Shown here in pieces: positions 15,981 to 24,902 of a DNA stretch of 35,881 nt. The stretch covers positions 1 through 35,881 of the forward strand of contig JAOACY010000038.1 of NCBI GenBank assembly GCA_026417615.1, given 5' to 3'. How positions within the stretch are numbered: the stretch's first letter is position 1; each line of letters opens with the position of its first letter. The stretch is from Clostridia bacterium. Lineage in GTDB: Bacteria; Bacillota; Clostridia; Acetivibrionales; JAFADI01. The notes below the pieces were generated by a model. That model saw only the letters and a list, made by a program, of their open reading frames with translations, made no database searches and was not told the DNA's origin. The translations under genes were made by a program, and so were the position numbers.

Positions 15981-18185
15981 GTGACAAGAAAACAATGGCT
16001 GAAGATATCAGGCATGTCCTGTGCGGCTTGTTCGGCAAAGATAGAAAGGAAACTTAACAAGCTTGAAGGCGTGATAGCGGCATCGGTAAATTTAGCTTCG
16101 GAGAAGGCTTTTATCGAATACGACAGCTCAAAAATCAAGGTTTCGGATTTGATAAGGGCTATAGAGGCATTGGGCTATAGCGCAGAAAAAGCAGAGGAAG
16201 TGACCGCAGACAAGGAAAAGGAACAAAGGGAGCAGGAGATTAAAAGGCTCAAAAGGGAGTTTGTTATTTCTGCATTACTTAGCTCTCCTCTGATTATGGC
16301 CATGGTCCTAACGCTAATTAATCTTGATTTGCCATTTTTGCATAACGAATACTTTCAGATGATTGCTGCCACGCCTGTGCAATTTATAACAGGCTTTAGG
16401 TTTTACAGGAATGCTTACTATGCATTGAAGGCAAAAAACGCCAGCATGGATGTGCTCATTGCCATGGGGACTACTGCGGCTTATTTTCTCAGCATATACA
16501 ATACGTTTTCCGAGCCTGTGAAAGAAGGCACGATGATGAAGGAGCTGTACTTCGAGGCTTCTGCTGTTATCATCACGCTGATTATTCTTGGCAAATACCT
16601 GGAGGCTGCAGCCAAGGGCAAGACTTCTGAGGCAATAAAGAAGCTCATGGGTCTTCAGGCTAAGACTGCAAGGATTATAAGAGATGGAAGTGAAATTGAT
16701 ATACCCATAGAAGAGGTGGAAGCAGGGGACATAGTTGTTGTAAGGCCCGGTGAAAAAGTACCTGTTGACGGCATTATAACGGAAGGGGCATCCTCTGTTG
16801 ATGAATCGATGCTTACAGGGGAAAGCCTTCCTGTTGATAAGAAAGGCGGTGACACGGTCACAGGTGCGACGATAAACAAATTTGGCACCTTTAAGTTCCG
16901 TGCGACAAAGGTGGGCAAGGAGACAGCTCTTTCCCGTATTATCGGTATGGTGGAGGAAGCCCAGGGGTCCAAGGCTCCCATACAAAAAATTGCAGACCAG
17001 GTTTCAGGGGTCTTTGTACCTGTGGTTGTTGTTATTGCCATTGCCACCTTCCTCATATGGCATCTGGCGGCCGGAAACTTCAGCATGGGCATAATAAGCG
17101 CGGTTGCTGTACTGGTGATAGCATGTCCCTGTGCTTTGGGCCTTGCAACTCCAACAGCCATTATGGTAGGTACAGGCAAGGGCGCTGAAAACGGCATACT
17201 CATAAAGGGCGGCGAGCACCTTGAGACAGCTTACAAGCTCAATGTTGTAGTATTGGATAAGACGGGGACAATTACAAAGGGCAAACCGGAGGTGACGGAT
17301 ATAATTTCCCTTGGCTCCTTGGGTGAGGATGAGCTGCTGAGGCTTGCGGCAATTACGGAAAAGCCCTCGGAGCATCCCTTGGGGGCTGCCATCTATGAGC
17401 ATGGCAAAGATAAATTTGGAAATCTGCCAGACCCCTCTGCTTTTGAGGCTATACCTGGCAGGGGAGTCAAGGCTGAAGTGGAGGGCAGGACTATATATAT
17501 CGGTACCCGCAAGCTGATGGCAGATTCGGGAATCGGACTTGGAGATGCTGATGAAACTATAGCAAGGCTTGAGGAAGAAGGCAAGACTGTCATGCTTATG
17601 GCTTCTGACAGCTTACTTAGTGCAGTTATAGCTGTTGCCGATACCTTGAAGGAGAATTCCAAAGAGGCTATTGAAGACCTGAAAAAAATGGGAATAGAAG
17701 TATATATGATCACCGGCGACAACAAGAGGACTGCCAATGCCATTGCCGCAAAAGTTGGTATATCCAATGTTTTGGCTGAGGTGCTTCCTGAAAACAAGGC
17801 AGAAGAGGTAGAGAAGCTTAAGAAGCTCGGAAAGGTTGTTGGTATGGTAGGCGATGGTATTAATGACGCACCTGCGCTTGCAACAGCAGATATCGGAATC
17901 GCTATTGGCACCGGAACAGATGTGGCTATAGAGGCTGCCGATATTACACTGATTCGGGGCGACCTCAGGACCATACCTATGGCAATAAGGCTGTCGCGGA
18001 AAACCATGAACAAAATAAAGCAAAATGTGTTCTGGGCATTTATATATAATATCCTTGGCATACCCTTTGCGGCATTCGGTATGTTGAACCCCATAATAGC
18101 CGGCGGCGCCATGGCCTTCAGCTCTGTATCCGTTGTCGCAAATTCCCTGAGCCTTAAAGCCTTCAGGCCGGACAGGAGCAAGTAA
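15981..18185 (+). CDS. copA: Cu+-exporting P1B-type ATPase
   Basis: A 734-residue pump that exports Cu(I) across the membrane at the cost of ATP. One N-terminal heavy-metal domain carries GMSCAAC (Cys 14, Cys 17). Then come eight expected helices, the actuator motif TGES (279-282), the ion-site CPC (382-384), the phosphorylated Asp in DKTGT (426-430), SEHPLG (463-468) in the nucleotide domain, and GDGINDAP (624-631). The last helices contain the Y-N and M-x2-S-S residues that mark Cu(I) specificity. The start is a GTG at 15981 with a modest AAAGG site. Only one metal-binding domain is present, which is common in Clostridia. No copZ or csoR is beside it. Confidence 0.95.
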   Translation: MTRKQWLKISGMSCAACSAKIERKLNKLEGVIAASVNLASEKAFIEYDSSKIKVSDLIRAIEALGYSAEKAEEVTADKEKEQREQEIKRLKREFVISALLSSPLIMAMVLTLINLDLPFLHNEYFQMIAATPVQFITGFRFYRNAYYALKAKNASMDVLIAMGTTAAYFLSIYNTFSEPVKEGTMMKELYFEASAVIITLIILGKYLEAAAKGKTSEAIKKLMGLQAKTARIIRDGSEIDIPIEEVEAGDIVVVRPGEKVPVDGIITEGASSVDESMLTGESLPVDKKGGDTVTGATINKFGTFKFRATKVGKETALSRIIGMVEEAQGSKAPIQKIADQVSGVFVPVVVVIAIATFLIWHLAAGNFSMGIISAVAVLVIACPCALGLATPTAIMVGTGKGAENGILIKGGEHLETAYKLNVVVLDKTGTITKGKPEVTDIISLGSLGEDELLRLAAITEKPSEHPLGAAIYEHGKDKFGNLPDPSAFEAIPGRGVKAEVEGRTIYIGTRKLMADSGIGLGDADETIARLEEEGKTVMLMASDSLLSAVIAVADTLKENSKEAIEDLKKMGIEVYMITGDNKRTANAIAAKVGISNVLAEVLPENKAEEVEKLKKLGKVVGMVGDGINDAPALATADIGIAIGTGTDVAIEAADITLIRGDLRTIPMAIRLSRKTMNKIKQNVFWAFIYNILGIPFAAFGMLNPIIAGGAMAFSSVSVVANSLSLKAFRPDRSK

Positions 18186-18193
18186 GCTGAGGA

Positions 18194-18604
18194 TTAACAG
18201 CCTTTGTTTTCGCCTTTTCCCCATGAACCTATTTCTATTAAGTTCCCATCTGGATCGGCAATATAGCTAGACCTCATGCCCCATGGCTCATCCTTAGGGG
18301 AATATATAGGTTTTGCACCTAACTTCACAAGCCTTTCAAATTCTTTATCTACATCAGAAAAATACGGTAAATCAATTGCAAGCTCAAATGTACCATTAGT
18401 TCCGGAGGGATACGTTAAATCATGTCCTGTAAGCTTTTCAAAATCTTTACGTCCATACATCATAAATCGTAAACCTTCATGCTTAAATTCAGCATATGGA
18501 CCACCGTCCCACTCGATCTCTAGCCCAATTACATCCCGATAAAATTTAACCATTTCATTTATATCCCTGACAAATAATCCAATTGCATCGAATTTAAAAC
18601 CCAT
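18194..18604 (-). CDS. VOC-family (glyoxalase/bleomycin-resistance-like) protein
   Basis: A 136-residue protein with the paired beta-alpha-beta-beta-beta modules of the vicinal oxygen chelate superfamily: AIGLFVRDINEMVKFYRDVIGL at the start and SSYIADPDGNLIEIG at the end. The second carries the usual metal-binding Glu. Members include glyoxalase I, dioxygenases and antibiotic-binding proteins, and no subtype can be assigned here. The frame reaches 18646, but GGGGGC lies 7 nt before the ATG at 18604. It converges with copA (9 nt apart) with no terminator visible between them. The pseudogene at 18636 lies just upstream. Confidence 0.85.
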   Translation of the reverse strand: MGFKFDAIGLFVRDINEMVKFYRDVIGLEIEWDGGPYAEFKHEGLRFMMYGRKDFEKLTGHDLTYPSGTNGTFELAIDLPYFSDVDKEFERLVKLGAKPIYSPKDEPWGMRSSYIADPDGNLIEIGSWGKGENKGC

Positions 18605-18635
18605 CCAATTTGCCCCCAATGTTTTAAATGTCTTT

Positions 18636-18896
18636 CTATTCAACACGACTCATAATGATTTCTTCCTGCTTTGTAACTTCTTTTTCAATTATATCTATTT
18701 TTTCGGTATTCTGCTTGTACCCATCAAAAAGAGCTTATAATTTATTACCATGGTCCTGCTCTATACGTGTTACCATGTTTTCAATTCTGCCTAACCGTTC
18801 ATCAATTTCTTGTTCTGCAACCTTTAGTTCCCCGAAATCCTGGGTCAGTTTTCCTACCTGGGCAGCGATATATTCTAATAATTCTCTGTCAGTCAT
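18636..18896 (-). pseudogene. Small coiled-coil protein gene broken by a stop codon
   Basis: On the minus strand an ATG at 18896 opens a frame of 53 residues (MTDRELLEYIAAQVGKLTQDF...) made of heptad-like Leu/Ile/Glu/Lys, ending at TAA (18737-18735). The same frame then continues for another 32 codons, ALFDGYKQNTEKIDIIEKEV..., to TAG at 18636. I recall clostridial coiled-coil proteins in which a K-x-E-ALFDGYKQ segment is continuous. A GAA to TAA change would restore it. The upstream product might still be made. The reading depends on my memory of the family, and a sequencing error is not excluded. Confidence 0.6.
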
Positions 18897-19090
18897 TGAT
18901 TAACACGTGCTCTCTTGGTTATTTTATCATACTCTTTATAAAAATAATATACGGTAAAAAATTATTACTCGCAGTTAATATTGTACTTTGTATAGCTATA
19001 GATTTACATAACCATACAATAATTTTGAACAAGGTTCTGTTACACACACTCTTTTATTGAAAGTTTCACTCAGCTTTACGAAGACTTTCA

Positions 19091-21301
19091 CTAAGAAAAT
19101 TCCTTTTTTCGAAGAAAGCTCAATGCATCCTTGGACAAAGGGTCAATTATATTTTCCAGCACTCTATTGAGTATTACAGCAAGTTCAGCTCTGGTAGCAA
19201 GGCTTTTGGGGTTGATTTTCCCCCCGGAGCCCTGTATGAGGCCTGCCTTGCTAAGACTGGCAGCAGCCTCTCTTGCATAGCTGCTTATGGATTTTTCGTC
19301 CGAATATGCTTTAAGCGCTTCATCTCCTGCTGTTTCCAGCTTTTTACCGGAGGCTTCAAGAGCTCGCGCAAGTATGACCATCATATCCTGCCTTGTTATA
19401 TTGCCGTTTGGATTGAAGGAGTCCCCGCTGCCTTTTGCAACGCCCAGAGCTCTGGCAATTCCAATGGCGTCATAATAGTAGGAGCCAGGTGAGACATCTT
19501 TGAAATTTTCTTTAAAATCAGCAGAAAGATTCAAGGCTCTCACTACCATCAGAATGAAGTCACCCCTCTTGGTATTGGCTGATGGGTTGAATCTGCCCTT
19601 GTCGTCACCTTTGACAATTCCTTTGGAATAAAGGCTGTCAATAGCCTTAACAGCCCAGAAATGAGGCTCTCCCACATCGGAGAAATAATCCGACTGGTTT
19701 ATGGATACTGTAAGCCCGCCGCTTTCATTATGAAGCCTGTCCAAAGCAGTTACGACATATAATGCTGTACTTATGTTAGAAGCTCCGTTATCTACGAACT
19801 GCTGCCTGCCGTTTGCGGTTTTCCTTACCGTAGCGATGAGCCTTGAGGCGCTTGAATTTGAATTTATATCCAGAGCTTCGCCTCTATTGAAGCGGTAAAT
19901 GGCAAAATAGGCTGTAGTCGGGTCACTGTCGGCCCAGGATAGCCGGAGTCCGTCTGAAGCTGCTTCAAGCTTGGGCTGCTGGGGAACAGCAGGGGCTTTT
20001 CCGCCTTTCCAGGGCATAACAGGAACAAGTGCAATTGTTGGCCACAGCTTGTTCTTCATAGCAGCTACAACTTCCTGCTTATTTGTGTCGGTGAAGCTCT
20101 TCATTCTGAACATAATCGTACCTGCTATTTCCGGCTTGCTGATGTTGTACTCCAACTGCCTGCTGAATTCCGGCAGGGCGTTTGCCCCCAGGAAGGATGA
20201 ATCCGAGTCATCGTTTATTTTGTACAGGGCCTGTCCGATATAGAGTTGAACCTTTTTGCCCTTGCAAAGGTTGGACCACCAGTTGGCAAGCTCGCCGTAG
20301 GGAGCGCGGGCATTGGCAAAGGAAAAATAAATTTGGGGAGCGATATAATCAAGCAGCTCTTCCTTAACCCATTTCTTCGTATCCGCAAAACACCTTTCAT
20401 AATTTGTATAGGTAGTATTGGTGTTTGAGCCGTCAGGATGATCCTTTTTATTGCCCCATACGCCTGAAGGGCTTATTCCGAACTTTACCCACTGCTTTGC
20501 TGCCCTTATTTTTGCAGAAAGCTCCTTTACGAGCAGGTAAGTATTGTTCCTTCTCCAGTCGCCCAGGTTTGAGAACTGGCCTTTGTTATATTTATTGAAG
20601 GTCTCCTGGTCTTGGAGCTCACCTTGGGTCTGTTCATAGTAGAAGTAATCGTCAAAGTGAATTCCGTCAATGTCGTAGTTGTTTACTACCTCCATGACGC
20701 GGTTAATAACCCACTGTCTAGCTTCGGGAATTCCGGGATCCACCACAAACCTGTTCATGGAGGTTTTTACCCAGGCGGGATTGTCTTTATAGACGCTTTT
20801 TTCAATGCTTAGGGAAGCTTTGGTTGCGTCGGAGGTATTCATTGACACCCTGTAAGGGTTAAACCATGCATGAATTTCAAGGTTTCGCTTACGAGCCTCC
20901 TCGATGGCGAAAGCCAGAGGATCGAATCCCGGATCCTTGCCAAAGGTACCTGTAAGATAGCGCGACCAGGGAACAATGTTTGACTTGTAAAATGCATCCG
21001 CCTCCGGACTGACCTGGAAGAAAACGGCATTAAGCTTCATTTCGACAGCTCTGTCAAGTATGACAATCAATTCTTCCCTGCTTTTTTGAATTCGCTCTGC
21101 ATCATTAACCAGCTTGCTGGTTTGAGCTGTTGGCCAGTCCATGTTGATAACGGTACAAATCCATGCTCCTCTCAAGTGCCTTTTTGCAGAATATGCCTCA
21201 CTTAAGACGCCTTGGGCGGATACTGCTCCGGGGATGATGGCTGAAATCATAATCGCAGCAAGTAATACGCAGACAGACCTCATTGTCCTCTTTTTCATCA
21301 A
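19091..21301 (-). CDS. GHL10-family glycosidase-like surface protein with three SLH repeats
   Basis: A 736-residue exported protein. Signal peptide about 1-29 (ending VSA). GHL10/DUF187 TIM-barrel domain at about 38-400, starting HLRGAWICTVINMDWP, with the paired acids Asp 217-Asp 218 in DGIHFDDYF. A fibronectin-III-like segment is at about 440-530 (LRLSWADSDPTTAYFAIYR). Three S-layer homology repeats follow (about 541-600, 605-662, 668-725), with RGDF, RQDM and RAEL standing where the usual ITRAE motif occurs. SLH repeats bind pyruvylated wall polymers, so the enzyme should sit on the cell surface and act on wall or external glycan. GGGGGTCG precedes the ATG at 21301. Repeat A5 is 26 bp upstream. 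Confidence 0.92.
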   Translation of the reverse strand: MMKKRTMRSVCVLLAAIMISAIIPGAVSAQGVLSEAYSAKRHLRGAWICTVINMDWPTAQTSKLVNDAERIQKSREELIVILDRAVEMKLNAVFFQVSPEADAFYKSNIVPWSRYLTGTFGKDPGFDPLAFAIEEARKRNLEIHAWFNPYRVSMNTSDATKASLSIEKSVYKDNPAWVKTSMNRFVVDPGIPEARQWVINRVMEVVNNYDIDGIHFDDYFYYEQTQGELQDQETFNKYNKGQFSNLGDWRRNNTYLLVKELSAKIRAAKQWVKFGISPSGVWGNKKDHPDGSNTNTTYTNYERCFADTKKWVKEELLDYIAPQIYFSFANARAPYGELANWWSNLCKGKKVQLYIGQALYKINDDSDSSFLGANALPEFSRQLEYNISKPEIAGTIMFRMKSFTDTNKQEVVAAMKNKLWPTIALVPVMPWKGGKAPAVPQQPKLEAASDGLRLSWADSDPTTAYFAIYRFNRGEALDINSNSSASRLIATVRKTANGRQQFVDNGASNISTALYVVTALDRLHNESGGLTVSINQSDYFSDVGEPHFWAVKAIDSLYSKGIVKGDDKGRFNPSANTKRGDFILMVVRALNLSADFKENFKDVSPGSYYYDAIGIARALGVAKGSGDSFNPNGNITRQDMMVILARALEASGKKLETAGDEALKAYSDEKSISSYAREAAASLSKAGLIQGSGGKINPKSLATRAELAVILNRVLENIIDPLSKDALSFLRKKEFS

Positions 21302-21326
21302 TGTTCGACCCCCATGGTTTTTATGT

Positions 21327-21410
21327 ATTCAAATGCAAAAAACCATTTTCGGAAACTTTGATGGAATCATCAGATCCTTGTTTCTAGAAAAGCTGTTTTT
21401 GCAGTTGAAT
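21327..21410 (+). repeat. Family A repeat, short copy A5
   Basis: 84 bp. The ends ATTCAAATGCAAAA and TTTTGCAGTTGAAT are inverted with one mismatch. The centre is deleted, leaving CCATTTTCGGAAACTTTGATGGAATCA from the left arm and AGAAAAGCTGTTTTTGC from the right. Confidence 0.8.
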
Positions 21411-21417
21411 TATTATT

Positions 21418-21446
21418 ATGTTAATTTATCTGCTGACCTAAGTCAA
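21418..21446 (-). promoter_or_regulatory. Possible promoter of the GHL10-SLH gene, reading into repeat A5
   Basis: On the minus strand TTGACT (21446-21441), a 17-bp spacer, and TAACAT (21423-21418). Transcription would start at about 21411, exactly at the edge of repeat A5, which would then form nearly all of the leader. The -10 is only 4 of 6. Confidence 0.45.
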
Positions 21447-21484
21447 CATAGTACAGCACTGCATATTTTCCCATTTATCTGTTA

Positions 21485-21514
21485 TTGAGATATGAAAAAA
21501 GGGTATTGTATAAT
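21485..21514 (+). promoter_or_regulatory. Promoter of the rhodanese lipoprotein gene
   Basis: TTGAGA (21485-21490), an 18-bp spacer, and TATAAT (21509-21514), 34 bp before the start codon. Confidence 0.65.
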
Positions 21515-21548
21515 TAATAGACGTAAAAAAGCTAATGAGGTGCCATAA

Positions 21549-21977
21549 ATGAGATTTTTCTTTATTATTTTTATTCTTGCTGTACTTGCAATAATGGCAG
21601 CTTGCAGCACAATTCTGAAAAATGCGAAGCTCAAGGAGGCAGAAGTGACTGAAGCAAAGGCGAGCTACACTGATATTTCACCCCAGGAGGCCAAAAAAAG
21701 GCTTGAAAGCGATAAAACCATAATTCTTCTGGATGTGAGGACTGTTGAGGAGAATCTGGAAAAACGAATTCCAAACAGTGTGCTAATCCCGGTTGATGTT
21801 ATTGATAAGGAGGCTGAGAAAAGGCTGCCTGACAAGGATGCGGAAATTTTTGTGTACTGCAGGAGCGGCAGGCGAAGCGTTATAGCAGCGAAGTCTCTGG
21901 TGAGAATGGGATATACCCGGGTTTACAATCTCGGCGGCATAAACGACTGGCCATATGAGACGGAAAGCGGAAAATAA
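21549..21977 (+). CDS. Rhodanese-like lipoprotein
   Basis: A 142-residue lipoprotein. The signal peptide ends in a lipobox with Cys 19 (MAACS), which places it outside the membrane. A single rhodanese domain (about 38-138) follows, with DVRT (62-65), the active-site loop YCRSGRRS (Cys 104), and GGINDWPYE at the end. Rhodaneses carry a persulfide on this Cys and move sulfane sulfur to acceptors such as cyanide or thiols. The CRSGRR loop is the usual single-domain type. It stands alone, with its own promoter, upstream of the aspA-hyd operon. A link to that operon's sulfur chemistry is unlikely, since the protein is exported. Confidence 0.88.
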   Translation: MRFFFIIFILAVLAIMAACSTILKNAKLKEAEVTEAKASYTDISPQEAKKRLESDKTIILLDVRTVEENLEKRIPNSVLIPVDVIDKEAEKRLPDKDAEIFVYCRSGRRSVIAAKSLVRMGYTRVYNLGGINDWPYETESGK

Positions 21978-22003
21978 ATTGGAGCTTGACTGGCATCTGA
22001 CTC

Positions 22004-22032
22004 TTTAAATCAACACAAAGCTTTGTTATAAT
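22004..22032 (+). promoter_or_regulatory. Probable promoter of aspA-hydFGE
   Basis: A perfect TATAAT (22027-22032) with a weak -35 TTTAAA (22004-22009, 17-bp spacer). Transcription would begin at about 22039, giving a 5' leader of about 175 nt. Confidence 0.55.
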
Positions 22033-22051
22033 AATAACAATTTAAAAATAT

Positions 22052-22161
22052 TCATTCTAACCTTGAGGGAAACATTGTCCTGAGAGAGAGGATTGGGGAA
22101 GCATATATGTAGATGTACAGAATGATTTTGCCCTTTCCTTGTCTTTAAGGAAGGGTTTTTT
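22052..22161 (+). ncRNA. Structured aspA leader with terminator (candidate attenuator or riboswitch)
   Basis: TCATTCT (22052-22058) pairs with AGAATGA (22119-22125) and closes a domain of about 60 nt holding a TCC...GGA hairpin with a GAGAGAGA loop. A terminator follows: CCCTTTCCTT (22131-22140) with AAGGAAGGG (22147-22155) and six T. AGGGAAA (22066-22072), inside the closed domain, could instead pair with TTTCCTT (22134-22140), which would break the terminator. This is the layout of a transcription-attenuating riboswitch. I do not recognise it as a known class; the GTCC-GAGAG-AGGA part faintly recalls PyrR sites. Confidence 0.55.
22131..22161 (+). terminator. Leader terminator upstream of aspA
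   Basis: A 9-bp stem (one bulged T) with a 6-nt loop and T run 22156-22161, ending 53 nt before the aspA start. It is inside the leader, so some read-through or control is needed for expression. Confidence 0.75.
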
Positions 22162-22214
22162 AATTGCTTGAAAAACATGCTTGAGATTTAACAGATGGAG
22201 GGGTGTGAATAATA

Positions 22215-23624
22215 ATGAAGCCCGAGAGGCAGTACAGGATAGAAAGGGACTTACTGGGGGAGAAGGCAATTCCTGCTGATGCGTATTATGGAATTCATAC
22301 GGCAAGAGCTGCTGAAAACTTTCAAATAAGCGGAAGAAGAACAAATATCAATATGATAATGGCTGTGGTTCTTGTTAAAAAGGCGGCTGCCATGGCGCAC
22401 AGAAAGCTGAAGCATGCAGAGCCGAAGGTTGTAGAGGCTGTTATTGCCGCATGTGAGGACATTCTTGAAGGAAAATTCAACGACCAGTTTATTGTCGATG
22501 CCTTTCAGGGAGGAGCTGGCACCTCCACCAATATGAATGCAAATGAAGTGATTGCAAACCGGGCCATTGAGCTTTTGGGAGGGGTAAAAGGAGACTATTC
22601 CGTTGTGCATCCGCTTAATCACGTGAATTGCTGCCAGTCTACAAATGATGTTTATCCCACCGCCATGAGGATTGCAGCAATAAAGCTGCTGCGACCCCTG
22701 AGCGAGGCTTTTGCACAGCTGCAAACGGCACTGCAGGAGAAGGAAAACGAGCTGGCGGATGTTATCAGGCTGGGAAGGACGCAGCTTATGGATGCTTTGC
22801 CCATGATGGCGGGACAGGGCTTTGGAGCTTATGCAAGAGCTGTTGCCCGTGACAGGTGGAGATTATACAAGGTTGAGGAACGGCTGCGGGAGATCAATAT
22901 TGGCGGTACGGCAATCGGCACAGGCATGAATGCTTCAGTGAAATATGTTTTCATGGTGACAGACATACTTCAGGATATAACCGGACTTGGACTTGCCAGG
23001 AGCGAGTATCCCATGGACAACACCCAGAACATGGATGTATTTGTAGAGGTGTCGGGCTTGCTGAAGGCCGCGGCCGTTAATCTTATGAAGATTTCAAACG
23101 ATTTGAGACTGCTGGCCTCAGGCCCGGCAGGCGGGCTTGGAGAGATGAAGCTTCCAGCTGTTCAGGCGGGATCATCAATTATGCCCGGCAAGGTAAACCC
23201 TGTAATACCAGAAATGGTAGGGCAGCTTGCCTTGAAAATAATTTCCAACGATGCCGCCATAACCGGTGCGGCAATGAATGGGCAGCTGGAGCTTAATGCT
23301 TTTTCCCCTCTCATCGCTGAAGCCCTTCTTGAATCTCTTGAGCTGATGACAAAAGCTGTGGCGCTGTTTGAAAGAAAATGCATAAGGGGCATTGAAGCAA
23401 ATAAGAAAAGGTGTCTTGAAAATGTTGAAAAATCCTCGGCACTGGCAACCGCTCTGGTGCATCACCTTGGCTACGACATGGCTTCGGACATTGCAAAGAA
23501 GGCATGGCAGCAAGGCAGGACGGTAAGACAGGTGGCGGAGGATGAGGGGCTTCTGCCGCCGGAGCTGCTGGACAGAATTCTGAATCCGCTGCAGGTGACA
23601 AAGCCGGGGATTCCCGGACGGTAA
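22215..23624 (+). CDS. aspA: Aspartate ammonia-lyase, first gene of the hydrogenase maturation operon
   Basis: A 469-residue enzyme of the fumarase/aspartase superfamily that converts aspartate to fumarate and ammonia. Conserved parts are GGAGTSTNMNANEV (99-112), the TND-containing segment NCCQSTNDVYPTA (138-150), GRTQLMDA (187-194), and the flexible active-site loop with the catalytic Ser, GSSIMPGKVNP (319-329). The length and the start DLLGEKAIP fit AspA rather than fumarase. GGAGGGGTG lies upstream of the ATG. hydF follows 14 nt after the stop. aspA adjoins hydE/F/G in several anaerobes. It may supply ammonia for the azadithiolate bridge of the H-cluster, which is an inference. Confidence 0.92.
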   Translation: MKPERQYRIERDLLGEKAIPADAYYGIHTARAAENFQISGRRTNINMIMAVVLVKKAAAMAHRKLKHAEPKVVEAVIAACEDILEGKFNDQFIVDAFQGGAGTSTNMNANEVIANRAIELLGGVKGDYSVVHPLNHVNCCQSTNDVYPTAMRIAAIKLLRPLSEAFAQLQTALQEKENELADVIRLGRTQLMDALPMMAGQGFGAYARAVARDRWRLYKVEERLREINIGGTAIGTGMNASVKYVFMVTDILQDITGLGLARSEYPMDNTQNMDVFVEVSGLLKAAAVNLMKISNDLRLLASGPAGGLGEMKLPAVQAGSSIMPGKVNPVIPEMVGQLALKIISNDAAITGAAMNGQLELNAFSPLIAEALLESLELMTKAVALFERKCIRGIEANKKRCLENVEKSSALATALVHHLGYDMASDIAKKAWQQGRTVRQVAEDEGLLPPELLDRILNPLQVTKPGIPGR

Positions 23625-23638
23625 AGGAGGAATAATTG

Positions 23639-24880
23639 ATGGGAATGAATGAAACACCCTTGTCCGAGAGGGTTCACATAGCATTTTTCGGCAGGAGGAA
23701 TGCGGGAAAATCAAGCCTGATAAACGCACTTACAGGACAGGATATTGCGCTGGTATCTCCTGTGAAGGGCACTACCACAGATCCAGTTTATAAGGCTATG
23801 GAGCTGCTGCCGGTTGGGCCTGTTGTATTCATTGATACCGCAGGGCTTGATGATGAAGGCGAGCTGGGAGAGCTTAGGAAAAAGAAGTCCATTGAGGTAT
23901 TGGAAAAAACAGATATGGCAATTGTGGTAATTGACAGACTTGATGATTTTTCGACGGTAGAGCTTGACATTATTGAGAAAATAAAGGAGAAAAAGATCCC
24001 AATTGTCGGAGCTGTTAATAAAATAGATATTTGCCCTGTGGATGAAGGGCTTTTAAAGGAGTATGAGAAAAAACTTGGAATAAGGCTCTGCCCAGTGTCT
24101 GCAGAAAAAGGCATCGGGATTGGAGAACTGAAGGAGGCCATTATAGATGCCCTCCCTGTTGATGAAAGCAAATTTTCAATTGTGGGAGACCTGCTTTCAC
24201 CGGGGGATTTGGTAGTGCTTGTTGTTCCCATTGACAAGGCGGCTCCCAAAGGAAGGCTGATTCTTCCGCAGCAGCAGGTAATAAGAGATGTTCTCGAGAG
24301 TGATGCAATAGCAGTGGTAACAAAGGAGCATGAATTGAAGGATACGCTGGAGAATCTTGGTAAGAAGCCTCGACTTGTTATAACTGACTCTCAGGTTTTT
24401 CTTAAGGTGGCTGCGGACACTCCAAAGAATATTCCCATGACATCCTTTTCAATCCTTTTTGCGCGGCACAAAGGAAATCTGGCGGAGCTGGTCAAAGGAG
24501 CAAGAGCTGTTGAAACTCTACAGGACGGAGACAGGGTGTTGATTGCGGAGGCTTGCACTCATCACAGGCAGGCGGATGACATCGGAACGGTTAAGATTCC
24601 AAGATGGCTTCGGCAGAGAACCGGCAAGCAGCTTGATTTTCACTTTTCAAGAGGAATGAGCTTCCCGGACAATCTCAAGGACTTCAAGCTCATTGTTCAT
24701 TGCGGGGGATGCATGCTTAACAAAAGGGCAATGGGATATAGAATAGAGCAGGCTATGAGGGCAGGCACTCCGATTGTAAATTATGGAGTGCTCATAGCAT
24801 ACATCCAAGGGATTCTGGAGAGGGCAATAAGCCCCTTCCGCCTTGAAGAAATAGTTCTGGAAGAAGAATTGTCGGATTGA
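23639..24880 (+). CDS. hydF: [FeFe]-hydrogenase maturation GTPase/scaffold HydF
   Basis: A 413-residue scaffold that receives the diiron precursor made by HydG and HydE and passes the [2Fe] subcluster to apo-hydrogenase. The GTPase domain (about 10-170) has GRRNAGKSS (18-26), DTAGLDD (66-72) and NKID (127-130). A dimerisation domain follows, and the C-terminal domain binds a [4Fe-4S] cluster through C306-x-H308 and H354-C355-x2-C358, exactly the HydF signature. An upstream TTG at 23636 is in frame, but the ATG at 23639 has AAAGGAGG at 8 nt. It is placed between aspA and hydG, 14 and 22 nt away. No hydrogenase structural gene is in the window. Confidence 0.96.
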   Translation: MGMNETPLSERVHIAFFGRRNAGKSSLINALTGQDIALVSPVKGTTTDPVYKAMELLPVGPVVFIDTAGLDDEGELGELRKKKSIEVLEKTDMAIVVIDRLDDFSTVELDIIEKIKEKKIPIVGAVNKIDICPVDEGLLKEYEKKLGIRLCPVSAEKGIGIGELKEAIIDALPVDESKFSIVGDLLSPGDLVVLVVPIDKAAPKGRLILPQQQVIRDVLESDAIAVVTKEHELKDTLENLGKKPRLVITDSQVFLKVAADTPKNIPMTSFSILFARHKGNLAELVKGARAVETLQDGDRVLIAEACTHHRQADDIGTVKIPRWLRQRTGKQLDFHFSRGMSFPDNLKDFKLIVHCGGCMLNKRAMGYRIEQAMRAGTPIVNYGVLIAYIQGILERAISPFRLEEIVLEEELSD

Positions 24881-24902
24881 CACATTGACGGAGGGTGAAG
24901 GT

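Noticed and set aside
17393-18181. 262-residue open frame antisense to copA
   Set aside because: It mirrors the third-position bias of copA, has low-complexity Ser/Ala content, and no ribosome site or homology.
19020-19085. Terminator of the GHL10-SLH gene
   Set aside because: GTGAAAGT and AAACTTTC can pair on the minus strand, but the loop is long and no T run follows. The 187-bp gap 18904-19090 shows nothing else.
22080-22105. PyrR-binding site in the aspA leader
   Set aside because: The GTCC-TGAGAGAG-AGGA hairpin resembles a PyrR loop only in part, and no pyrimidine gene follows.
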